NCBI RefSeq assembly: GCF_964028355.1
Contig: NZ_OZ034761.1
Span: 1,426,001-1,490,000, forward strand
Direction: 5' to 3'
From: Wolbachia endosymbiont (group B) of Gerris lacustris
GTDB taxonomy: Bacteria > Pseudomonadota > Alphaproteobacteria > Rickettsiales > Anaplasmataceae
Length of the DNA: 64,000 nucleotides
Shown here one piece after another: positions 55,962 to 64,000 of the stretch; the stretch's first letter is position 1; each line of letters begins with the position of its first letter. Made by a program: the position numbers and the translations under genes. A model generated the notes under the pieces. It was not told the DNA's origin and made no database searches. It saw only the letters and a program-made list of their open reading frames with translations.

Positions 55962-58910
55962 TTATCCTTTTGTTTTATCAGAATCCTTTTGCTTATCTGG
56001 CTGGCTTAGTGTTTCAGATTTGCTCGTTTTTTCGCCAGAACTCCCTTTCTCATCTGCTTGCTTTGGTGTATCAGGCAATTTAGCTTCAATTTTGCTACGA
56101 TCTTTACTCATTCCCTGCTTGATGTTATGTATCATATTTTGGGTTCTATCATCAAGGCCAACAGTTGACAGCATAGCTTGTGATGCGCTCCTAGAAATAT
56201 GACTAACACTTTGGGCAACTCCATAACCAGAGCTGAACAACGCCTGCGCCATAGTTTCTGATATAGAAACAAAAGCTTCCATTGCACTAGCAATGATGAG
56301 ATATATAAATGCCTGGATTAGATCTATAGGTAATGCTGCAAAGTGCCCACCAGCCCTTTCTCCAGTACTGAGCGCAACATCAACACTAGTACCAGGACTA
56401 TACCCAAGAGGTAATATTGATTTCATAAGACACAGATCATACGATAAAAAATTTACACTAATTAAGCATTGATAGCATGCAGAAAAATTTGTGAGGTTGT
56501 ATAGAACTGAATACATTAACTGGTTTAAAAGAGACAAGGATGAAAATAAAATGACTGGTTGCAATGAAACATGAGCCAGCGTTTTTATCCAATTATCAAA
56601 TAATGTTTTAGTTTGTTGAAATAGAATAAATACGATAAATAAAGGTGCTAATGACAATAAAAATGCCACTAAAACAGTAGATATTACATACTTAAACGTA
56701 GCACTAATAATGCATCTTAAAAACACAAAAGTAGCATAAAGTATTGCCAAAAATGCAATAAAGCCAAAAGGTCCTGATAGCATTAAAGACAAAAATTTCA
56801 GCCATGTTTCTCCTGTAAATAATACTCCCGCTGTTAAATCTAAGAATGCAAATTTTTTACCTCCTTCTCCTATATAGCCAGAAAAACTATCAACTAAATA
56901 AATGCTACCATCAACAAAAAGCCCAGACAAAGTTGTACCAAAGAATTCCCAACTTCTATCACTAAAAGCAAAAGCTATAAATGCTATTTTGAATATTCTT
57001 ATAATAAAATCGAATTTACTTAATTGTATTGTTCCAAGCATATAGCCAACAACAGTAAATATAACGTATAGAATAAGCAAAGCTCTTACTCCTTGTAGAA
57101 GGCCTCTTGCATATCCTTTGTATAAATCTTCAACACTACCTACAATTCCTGTTTCGCATTTTTTTCCTGCTGTCTCAGTACATGAGGAGCATTTTTCTCT
57201 TGCTGTTGTATCACATGAGGGGCATTCTCTTCCTGTTGCAATACAAAAGATATTTCTTATAGTTGATGAAATAAAATCGTTTATTTTTCTTTTTAAAAAT
57301 AAATTTACTGTGTATTTGTTATCTTCATAATATTTGCCTTCTTTGTCCGTAATATCATCTTTCTCTACATTGTGCACATTAATACCAAAATATACCTTCT
57401 TAGATTCTTTATCCCCCAAATGACTTCCATCTATTATGTAATATTTTATGCTATCTTCTTTAACTTTAATTAAATCTCTTACTCTTTTAAAATTATTAGT
57501 GTCAGCAGGTCTATTTTTAGGCAGCTCATCACCTAGATACACATACAACTTTCTGCCGTCAGTGAATTTGCACGATCTAGTCACTTCAACATGATATCCA
57601 CCTCTATAAAGTTGGTAGTTGCCATTACTTGCTATAGCAAGCATCACACTACTACCAGGTGTTATACCTTTTATTTTATAATCATGATTTAATCTCAGAG
57701 AGTAATCTTCAAATTTATAATTAATCTGTGAACATACATTATCTCCTTTCGCACCTTTCTCATTTGGAAAACATTGAATACCTTTAGCAGTATCCTGATC
57801 ATCAAAATCGCCAATTTTTGCAACAAGAGCTTCGGCCCAGGAGATATCTTCAGTTTCTTCTTCAATGTTTGATATAAAATCAGTGCTATCTTTATTTTCT
57901 TCAATCTTTTTAAGTTTATCTTCAACTCCTTTAAGATGAGAATACATATCACATTTGTTGTTCTTATCATAATTTTTGTACCTTACAGAAGAAACACAAT
58001 TTCCATTAAAATCCATACCTTGTTTGGCATAACATATCTTCTGATAGTAACAATTAAGCTCATAAGAACTGTACTTGTTCAGCTCATTAAAATCACACCT
58101 TTTCCCATTACATAATTCATTCAGTCCTATTTTAGTTCGTCGTATATCTAACAACGCACCATTCATCCATGGACTTTCATCTTTAATATAATCCTTATTA
58201 AAATGTACTTTATTATCGTATGGAGTGTAGCCGTTACCAACTAACACTTTTCTTTTCTTCATTTTTTCTTTGCTAAGCGACGGAAATTCTACTTTAGTCC
58301 TTTTACCACTTTCTCCACAAAAGAACTCTCCTCCGTTTATCATGTCTTTTATTGTAGCTTTGTCTTTTTCATCCCCTTCTTCAGTTCTATAGCAATTATC
58401 ATCAAAACTGATACCTTTTCCTTGTGGATTGTCATAATCAATCGTTATCTCTCTGGGAATTAAGCTAAAGCTTAACTTATCACCAGGATTTACTTTAATT
58501 CCAGTATCTACATAACGTCTATTGCCACCAAATCCTTTACTATTACAAAATTCATTTTCATTAATGCCATAATTGTTAGGTACACTACTAATGTTCTTAG
58601 CACTTTCATAATCTGGCTCTGAATCATCAGTACAAAATACAGCAGGCACAACTACTTTCTTTGGATTCTTCTTTTCTTTAAGAGGACAAAAATTTACTGA
58701 CCCACCAAGAGTAAATTTGATTTTCTCATCCTTGCTAATTACTTGACCAGAATCAACCCAATGAATTTTAACTCCTTCGCCAGCTTCACGAACTGGAACA
58801 TCTATACTGACACTAGTATTTCTGCTCTGCAACCTAGGTTCAATACAATCCATTGTACAGCCAGTAATTACAAGACATAGTATCAATAATAATGATCTTC
58901 TGCTCATCAT
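55962..58910 (-). CDS. virB6-3: VirB6 paralogue 3 (large T4SS inner-membrane protein with lipobox and Cys repeats)
   Basis: 982 residues. Signal LLILCLVITGC with a lipobox Cys at about 18, extracytoplasmic domain to about 600, a Cys-rich tandem repeat (CPSCDTTAREK, CSSCTETAGKK), then membrane helices of the TrbL/VirB6 core from about 620 to 900, and a hydrophilic tail rich in Ser, Lys and Asp. The stop and the ATG of this gene and virB6-2 overlap by 4 bases. Confidence 0.92.
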   Translation of the reverse strand: MMSRRSLLLILCLVITGCTMDCIEPRLQSRNTSVSIDVPVREAGEGVKIHWVDSGQVISKDEKIKFTLGGSVNFCPLKEKKNPKKVVVPAVFCTDDSEPDYESAKNISSVPNNYGINENEFCNSKGFGGNRRYVDTGIKVNPGDKLSFSLIPREITIDYDNPQGKGISFDDNCYRTEEGDEKDKATIKDMINGGEFFCGESGKRTKVEFPSLSKEKMKKRKVLVGNGYTPYDNKVHFNKDYIKDESPWMNGALLDIRRTKIGLNELCNGKRCDFNELNKYSSYELNCYYQKICYAKQGMDFNGNCVSSVRYKNYDKNNKCDMYSHLKGVEDKLKKIEENKDSTDFISNIEEETEDISWAEALVAKIGDFDDQDTAKGIQCFPNEKGAKGDNVCSQINYKFEDYSLRLNHDYKIKGITPGSSVMLAIASNGNYQLYRGGYHVEVTRSCKFTDGRKLYVYLGDELPKNRPADTNNFKRVRDLIKVKEDSIKYYIIDGSHLGDKESKKVYFGINVHNVEKDDITDKEGKYYEDNKYTVNLFLKRKINDFISSTIRNIFCIATGRECPSCDTTAREKCSSCTETAGKKCETGIVGSVEDLYKGYARGLLQGVRALLILYVIFTVVGYMLGTIQLSKFDFIIRIFKIAFIAFAFSDRSWEFFGTTLSGLFVDGSIYLVDSFSGYIGEGGKKFAFLDLTAGVLFTGETWLKFLSLMLSGPFGFIAFLAILYATFVFLRCIISATFKYVISTVLVAFLLSLAPLFIVFILFQQTKTLFDNWIKTLAHVSLQPVILFSSLSLLNQLMYSVLYNLTNFSACYQCLISVNFLSYDLCLMKSILPLGYSPGTSVDVALSTGERAGGHFAALPIDLIQAFIYLIIASAMEAFVSISETMAQALFSSGYGVAQSVSHISRSASQAMLSTVGLDDRTQNMIHNIKQGMSKDRSKIEAKLPDTPKQADEKGSSGEKTSKSETLSQPDKQKDSDKTKG
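57156..57254 (-). repeat. 33-base tandem repeat in virB6-3
   Basis: Units start at 57156, 57189 and 57222, each beginning GCATTTTT or GCATTCTC on the plus strand and keeping TGCTGTxxxAxxACATGAGG in the first two. The third fades after about 20 bases. The repeat length is a multiple of three and encodes an 11-residue CxxC unit. Confidence 0.75.
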
Positions 58911-61258
58911 TGATTTCCTGTGTTTGTCGGTATTTTAGGTGCTGATCTTTGAGCTGATTGTGGTATTTGAGGTCTTCGACTTGGTGTACCAGATTGCTGA
59001 CCTGCTCTTCTTTGAATACTTTGTTCATCTAAACCTACTGTTCCCATTAAGCTTTGCTGATATTGCCTTCCTGGTTCGTTTGCTACATAAACACCAAACA
59101 ACGAATCAGATATTGTTGAAGATGCCTCAACTAAAGCTTTCATGGCATGTCCCAAAATCACAAAAGCCATCATAGCTGTGATGTTAGGTGCATGTTTGGA
59201 AGCATAACCATAAAGAATACAAGGATTAAAAATCTTTAAGTTAAGATTAAGTATACATGTAGGGCAGACCTCAAAATTAAAGACCGAATACACAATATAA
59301 TCCATAACCTGGCTTATTAATGATATAAAAATTAAAAGCACTACCGGATGAATTGCAAATCTTGCTAAATTTTTGACCCAATTGTGAAACAGCTGTCTAG
59401 TATATCCAAATAGAAGGCAAATAATAAAAAGAGGCGCCAAGGAAAGCAATAATGCAACTATTGCTATAGATGTGATAAAAGAAAATAAGGCATTAAAAAT
59501 TGATAAGCTTACTGTTATCAAACCCCAAATCACCAAGCAAAATGACACAATACCCAAAGGACCGGAGAATATAAGGGATACTATTAATAACACTGAGTGT
59601 GCTGATAAAAATCTATTGAGTGGTAAATCAAGAAACTCAAAAACATTTGATGTTGTACCTCTGAAATTTGCTATTTCTATTAACTGTTTTGGAGCATTAA
59701 CAAAAATAGAAAATGCATTTTTATAAAAAAAGTTCCAGCTATTATCCTTCAATAGCTGGGTAATGATTCCTATCTTTACACATATAATTAAAAACTCATA
59801 TATAGAAACATGAGTTAAACCAAAAAAGTAATAAAGGGTATATAAGACTATATACAATACTAGTAGCGATATTATCGTAGATCTAATGGTATTTGTTCTG
59901 TTTGATTTTATAAAACTTTCGTAAAGAGACCTCACAGGGCTATTATCAGAGTGAGTCGCATTAGTGTCTTTGTAGCTAGAGCCAAAAAATGCAGTTTTCA
60001 CTTTTTCATCAAAGAAATTATATATCGCACTAAAAGTTCTTACAGGTGGCTCTTTAGTTGTAAGGTTAATGCTAAACTGACCTTCATTTTTCTTATAATC
60101 ACAGCCATGATCTCTTATTCCGTAATATATAGTGCCACTCTTGTCCTTTAGCTTTTCTTTTAAGCCTTCCATATATTGAGTATTATAAACTTTGCTAATG
60201 TCTACAGGTATATCTTCCTGAGTTTCACCAGGGTTGTGCTCGGGAAATTTGTCAGAAACACTTATATATAAGCTTTTTTCTAAATTAGGGATTCTTGTTA
60301 CTCTTATGTTAAAACCACCTTTACCGTTACTATTACCTAACTCGAAAGTTAATTTTGGTACTGGATGGTCATTATTTATCTTATGATCACAATTAGTACA
60401 TATACCGCCTCCTGAAATATGTTCAAAACTTTCATCACTCATGCTAATCCTTAAAAGTGTAATGTCAGTTTTTACCTGTTTTTCTTTTAGTATTTTACTA
60501 ATATCTTCAATATTGACAGACCTAGATATCTCATCTTCTATACTATTGTATTCAATATACGCGCAATCTTTGTTTCCGCTGCCAGAAGAAAATTTACATA
60601 TACGTCCACAGAGTAAATTTAAAATGCGCGTATCTATCTTACTTGCACTGCTCTCTGAAAGCTTGCTACAGTCTACATTTTCCCCTTGTTGTTTTATAGA
60701 GTTGATGACATTTTTAATTTCCTCTCTTTCACTTTGATCTAATTCTGAAGACCAATACTCTTTTCCATTTAACCATTGTGCATTGCCTATTTCATATTTA
60801 TTAGGACATATTCCACCTTGACAATCCTCGTGGTTTAAAATATGTGAAAAATACTCCTTTTCCTCTTCACCACAATTCTCGTTAATTTTCTTATAGGTGA
60901 TCATGCCATTATTATTTTCACACATTTTACTTCCAACAACACTAAAGCTTAGTGTATTTCCCTTTCTCAGCGCAAACGGCAACAGCACAGGATTTTCTCC
61001 AGGTCGAATTGCAAAATCTTTATACTGTGAACAAAAATTAACCTCGTCAGGTACTATATTAATCTCTGTTACTTTTGTTTTATCTGAGATATAGATACCA
61101 GAATCAACCCATTTCTGCTCTGTTGACACTATATCCAATTTCTCACGCAAACCTGATAAATCTTCTGGCTTAATACACCCACACCCAGATAATAAAAAGA
61201 GTATCACAAAATTTATGCATAGCTTACCCAAGTTTTGGTTGCTCAAATGTTCAAACAT
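58907..61258 (-). CDS. virB6-2: VirB6 paralogue 2 (large T4SS inner-membrane protein with lipobox)
   Basis: 783 residues. Hydrophobic signal followed by FLLSGCGCIKPEDL, with a lipobox Cys at about 26; extracytoplasmic part with many cysteines to about 440; then TrbL/VirB6 membrane helices (about 462-720) and a short Gln/Pro/Arg-rich tail. A VGLDEQSIQ motif near the C-terminus matches VGLDDRTQN in virB6-3, confirming paralogy. It starts 17 bases after the virB6-1 stop. Confidence 0.92.
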   Translation of the reverse strand: MFEHLSNQNLGKLCINFVILFLLSGCGCIKPEDLSGLREKLDIVSTEQKWVDSGIYISDKTKVTEINIVPDEVNFCSQYKDFAIRPGENPVLLPFALRKGNTLSFSVVGSKMCENNNGMITYKKINENCGEEEKEYFSHILNHEDCQGGICPNKYEIGNAQWLNGKEYWSSELDQSEREEIKNVINSIKQQGENVDCSKLSESSASKIDTRILNLLCGRICKFSSGSGNKDCAYIEYNSIEDEISRSVNIEDISKILKEKQVKTDITLLRISMSDESFEHISGGGICTNCDHKINNDHPVPKLTFELGNSNGKGGFNIRVTRIPNLEKSLYISVSDKFPEHNPGETQEDIPVDISKVYNTQYMEGLKEKLKDKSGTIYYGIRDHGCDYKKNEGQFSINLTTKEPPVRTFSAIYNFFDEKVKTAFFGSSYKDTNATHSDNSPVRSLYESFIKSNRTNTIRSTIISLLVLYIVLYTLYYFFGLTHVSIYEFLIICVKIGIITQLLKDNSWNFFYKNAFSIFVNAPKQLIEIANFRGTTSNVFEFLDLPLNRFLSAHSVLLIVSLIFSGPLGIVSFCLVIWGLITVSLSIFNALFSFITSIAIVALLLSLAPLFIICLLFGYTRQLFHNWVKNLARFAIHPVVLLIFISLISQVMDYIVYSVFNFEVCPTCILNLNLKIFNPCILYGYASKHAPNITAMMAFVILGHAMKALVEASSTISDSLFGVYVANEPGRQYQQSLMGTVGLDEQSIQRRAGQQSGTPSRRPQIPQSAQRSAPKIPTNTGNQ

Positions 61259-61275
61259 CTTTTACTCACCTGCGC

Positions 61276-63828
61276 TCACTCTCCACCTGATTTTATAGTT
61301 TCACTAGAGGAGGATCCCGATCCCTTATTAGCATCTCCACCTCCTCCAATAGCCCCTCTTGCCTTATTTACAGCCGCAGCAGCAACTTGACCAGCACCTC
61401 CAGCAGCAGCTTTGGCAGCAGATAAAGCTTTGTTCACCATTTGTGCAGGAGTGCTGCCTGAACCAAGTGCTGCTCTGTGGTTACCAGCAAGTTCAGCAGC
61501 CATGCCGGGAAGAACGTTTAAAAAATGGTAAAATAAAAATAGCACCAAACATAACTTCATTAACTCTCCAAGTACAGAGTTGCTAAATTCAACATACGCA
61601 AAATCAACCAGACCAAGCAGCATACTTTTCTCCCATTTGTATTCTTGTAGCATGCACGCTAAAGTATTTGGATTGTTAGTACATTCTCCTTCTTTCAATT
61701 TAAACCAATATGTTTCCTTGCCTAGTTGCTCTTTCTCAAAATTTAGACCTCTATAAAAGATTTTATCACATGCGATGAACATAAAAGATAGAAAAGCAAA
61801 AAGGATAACTGGGTATAAACTGTAGGTAATTAACTCTTTCACCCAGCCGTCAAAATATCCTTTGGTGTGTTGGAATAAAACCATAGGAATAAACAAAGGT
61901 GATAGAATAACAATTACACTTAAAGCAACTAGAGATAAAATAAATACATAGCACATCCACAAAATAACCATCATCAGCAAAATGGCCATAAATATACAGA
62001 CAAGAGCTACTAAAATTTGTCCACCAGCGAAAATAATACCAATCACCGAACCTGCAACTAACAAGACAGGAGCAGCGCCAAGCAAAACCGCTAACGTTGC
62101 AACACCTCCAGTACCAATTTTGCCACCAATTCCATCTAAAGGGGCACCTAAATAAAATAAAATTCTGCAATCAAGCCTATCCCAAGGTGCAAGATAACTG
62201 TAGGATACCTTCTGCCCTGCACGATCGTATTCATAATCTTTACCTGCCTCATAATTACATATATTTTTACTCTCAGATGAAGCTTTAAGCACTATTTCTG
62301 ATAAGCCGTTCGAAAGTTTTGTTAATTCCCCGTAATAATGAGACATAGTGCTACCTGTCGTAAAGTAAATCACTAAAGCGAATTTAATGATCAACATGTA
62401 CATTTCTTGCGGACTACGCACTCCACCAGACATAACTTTTATAGAGAACAGTATTAAAGCTAAAACTAGAACAGCAGTTACAGTATTTTTCAACCTTCCT
62501 TGTGCTACAGATAAAAAACTACCCTTCTCCTGTCCTTTTTTTTCTCCATCTTCATATTTTAGCTTATCACCATTTGAGTCAATACCTGCAACTAAATTAT
62601 CTAACGATTCCTTAATGCATTGCACTATCATAGAAGTTATAGGAATAGGAGATAATGACTTACTTCCCGCTTGATTGTAGCAAGCTTCAGAGACATACGA
62701 GCTAAAACAGCTTTTATTGTCATAACCTACAAAAATTTTTCCTTCTTTTTCCTTTTCCCTTATAATAGTTCTATAATCTTTATCTTTATTTATAAGGTCG
62801 CTAAGATCAACCTTATATTCACCCGTACCATCTTTATTTTTGAATTTCATCACAGATTTTTCACACATAGGAGCAAGTGGGTCAGGTGGCAATTCCGTGC
62901 ACCCCATATCAACCCCTTGCGGCCAAGGAATCATTTCGATACCAAGCATTCTCACACTTGCTAACTCCACACATAATCTGCCCATTTTTTTCACTGCTTT
63001 AAATGTTGATCCATGTATGGGTTCGCTCTGTCCTGCTTTGAGAACTTTACATTTCAGCTCACCATCGACCGTCGGGGACCATGACCCATCTACATATCCA
63101 GTATCTTTTTCCCTTACATCAAAGTCTATATATCCAGGTTTTTCTCTGGAATCAAAGTCTTTCTTGTTAAAAAGATTACCAAAAGTTAAAGGATTTCGAT
63201 GACATATTTCTATATATTCACTGTATTGCACACCGTTTTTTGGCCAGTAATAACTTTCTGTACTCTCCTGAACGCTAGAATTTAAGGCTTCTTTTTCTAC
63301 TCTTTTCCCGTCATAGTCTTTTTTGTTCACGTTTTCCCGAGCTTTATCTTGCAAACAAGAAAAATATTCATCTTCTGTTCGATAATTTTTATTGGTGCAG
63401 CCACTATAACCTGTGTCTTCTTTAAAATTTTTGTATTTTCCATCATGACCACGTGCAACTGGGTGTTTAACAAAACTATGTTCACAAACAACAAGCCCCC
63501 CTATTGCTTTCCAGACTCCAACAATTGCAGCTATCATTCCAACGATAACAAGAGCAGTAAATAAACCAGCAGAAGAGACAATCAAAACAATACCAGTAAA
63601 TATTGCACCAATAGCAATTGCTATCCCAGCAACTGCTGCAGCTGTTTCAAACGCCTTACAGTCAGGATTAGAGGCACGGCTAAAGCTACCAGTAGAATTA
63701 AATCTGCTAACAAATTTCGTTTTGTCAGTACCACTTACTGTATCTGCAAACACTGGATACGAGAGCAAAAAATCTATATTTAACAAAAATATCGCAACTA
63801 ACAGTAATGACAGTTTAGTTTTAAACAT
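61276..63828 (-). CDS. virB6-1: VirB6 paralogue 1 (T4SS inner-membrane protein)
   Basis: 850 residues. Unlike its three paralogues it has a signal ending in PVFADT (signal peptidase I type) rather than a lipobox. A strongly hydrophobic region at about 63-115, an extracytoplasmic part to about 445, TrbL/VirB6 membrane helices from about 450 to 790, and an Ala/Gly-rich tail. The ATG overlaps the end of virB4 by 8 bases, so translation is coupled. Confidence 0.93.
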   Translation of the reverse strand: MFKTKLSLLLVAIFLLNIDFLLSYPVFADTVSGTDKTKFVSRFNSTGSFSRASNPDCKAFETAAAVAGIAIAIGAIFTGIVLIVSSAGLFTALVIVGMIAAIVGVWKAIGGLVVCEHSFVKHPVARGHDGKYKNFKEDTGYSGCTNKNYRTEDEYFSCLQDKARENVNKKDYDGKRVEKEALNSSVQESTESYYWPKNGVQYSEYIEICHRNPLTFGNLFNKKDFDSREKPGYIDFDVREKDTGYVDGSWSPTVDGELKCKVLKAGQSEPIHGSTFKAVKKMGRLCVELASVRMLGIEMIPWPQGVDMGCTELPPDPLAPMCEKSVMKFKNKDGTGEYKVDLSDLINKDKDYRTIIREKEKEGKIFVGYDNKSCFSSYVSEACYNQAGSKSLSPIPITSMIVQCIKESLDNLVAGIDSNGDKLKYEDGEKKGQEKGSFLSVAQGRLKNTVTAVLVLALILFSIKVMSGGVRSPQEMYMLIIKFALVIYFTTGSTMSHYYGELTKLSNGLSEIVLKASSESKNICNYEAGKDYEYDRAGQKVSYSYLAPWDRLDCRILFYLGAPLDGIGGKIGTGGVATLAVLLGAAPVLLVAGSVIGIIFAGGQILVALVCIFMAILLMMVILWMCYVFILSLVALSVIVILSPLFIPMVLFQHTKGYFDGWVKELITYSLYPVILFAFLSFMFIACDKIFYRGLNFEKEQLGKETYWFKLKEGECTNNPNTLACMLQEYKWEKSMLLGLVDFAYVEFSNSVLGELMKLCLVLFLFYHFLNVLPGMAAELAGNHRAALGSGSTPAQMVNKALSAAKAAAGGAGQVAAAAVNKARGAIGGGGDANKGSGSSSSETIKSGGE

Positions 63829-64000
63829 TTTTCACCTTTTGATAAAACACAGGCAACCACATCTTTGGATCATCTCCGACTTCTTTCAGTATATCATATA
63901 ACAATAGAACACTTTCCGCACGGCCAGATAATACGTTGACCACATCATCCAAATCTTTCAGATCTATTCTAGCTACTACAGCATTAACTCCCTGCTTTAC
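63821..64000 (-). CDS. virB4: VirB4 T4SS ATPase, C-terminal end (partial)
   Basis: The minus strand from the window edge reads in one frame VKQGVNAVVARIDLKDLDDV and continues to PKMWLPVFYQKVKNV with a TAA at 63823-63821. This is the usual C-terminus of VirB4/CagE ATPases in Wolbachia (LSGRAESVLLLYDIL, DPKMWLPVF). Directly upstream of virB6-1 with an 8-base overlap. Confidence 0.9.
   Translation of the reverse strand, partial: VKQGVNAVVARIDLKDLDDVVNVLSGRAESVLLLYDILKEVGDDPKMWLPVFYQKVKNV

Overview
The window looks like a piece of a Wolbachia chromosome (Rickettsiales, Alphaproteobacteria). Evidence: AT-rich DNA; a single fused rpoB-rpoC gene of 2839 codons; a split type IV secretion system with ribA next to virB8-virB9-virB10-virB11-virD4 and a separate virB4-virB6x4 cluster; and many insertion sequences (IS). 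The assignment comes from gene content and family knowledge, not from a database search.

Layout. 1-5585: on the minus strand, tRNA-Leu, ribA, virB8, virB9, virB10, virB11 and the start of virD4, behind a good sigma70-like promoter upstream of the tRNA. 5704-9345: a secreted metallophosphoesterase, dcd and trkH. 9469-16092: an ankyrin-like hypothetical gene, then a scrapyard of mobile DNA: an IS4 pseudogene, an IS256 copy interrupted by a second intact IS256 and by an IS630, a truncated DDE transposase and an IS1 remnant. 16064-16915: prmC. 17012-21457: a three-level nest (IS5 split by IS110 split by IS630) followed directly by another IS630. 21670-37645: the str/rif region (rpsL, rpsG, fusA, tuf, tRNA-Trp, secE, nusG, rplK, rplA, rplJ, rplL, rpoBC). 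37680-46856: dusB, a Ulp1-like cysteine protease with membrane anchors, serS, purD, a frameshifted RDD gene, icd, a J-domain membrane protein and nth. 46857-48560: dispersed repeats and a fourth IS630. 48941-51901: murD (carrying an in-frame repeat insertion), a COQ9-like gene, a small hypothetical gene and rsmD. 52007-64000: on the minus strand, the end of virB4, four large virB6 paralogues and a small acidic hypothetical gene.

How it fits together. The two vir blocks encode ATPases (VirB4, VirB11, VirD4), the core channel (VirB8, VirB9, VirB10) and four enlarged inner-membrane VirB6 proteins, three of which begin with a lipobox. The Ulp1-like protease and the J-domain membrane protein have eukaryote-facing features and are candidate substrates or host-interaction factors; that is inference. 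The four IS630 copies are almost identical and all keep the same two-frame transposase with an A9 run, so recoding is probably part of their normal expression.

Most notable for follow-up: the Ulp1-like protease, the NusG with two NGN domains, the repeat inserted in frame in murD, the Cys-rich tandem repeat in the third VirB6, and the tRNA-Leu-led T4SS operon.
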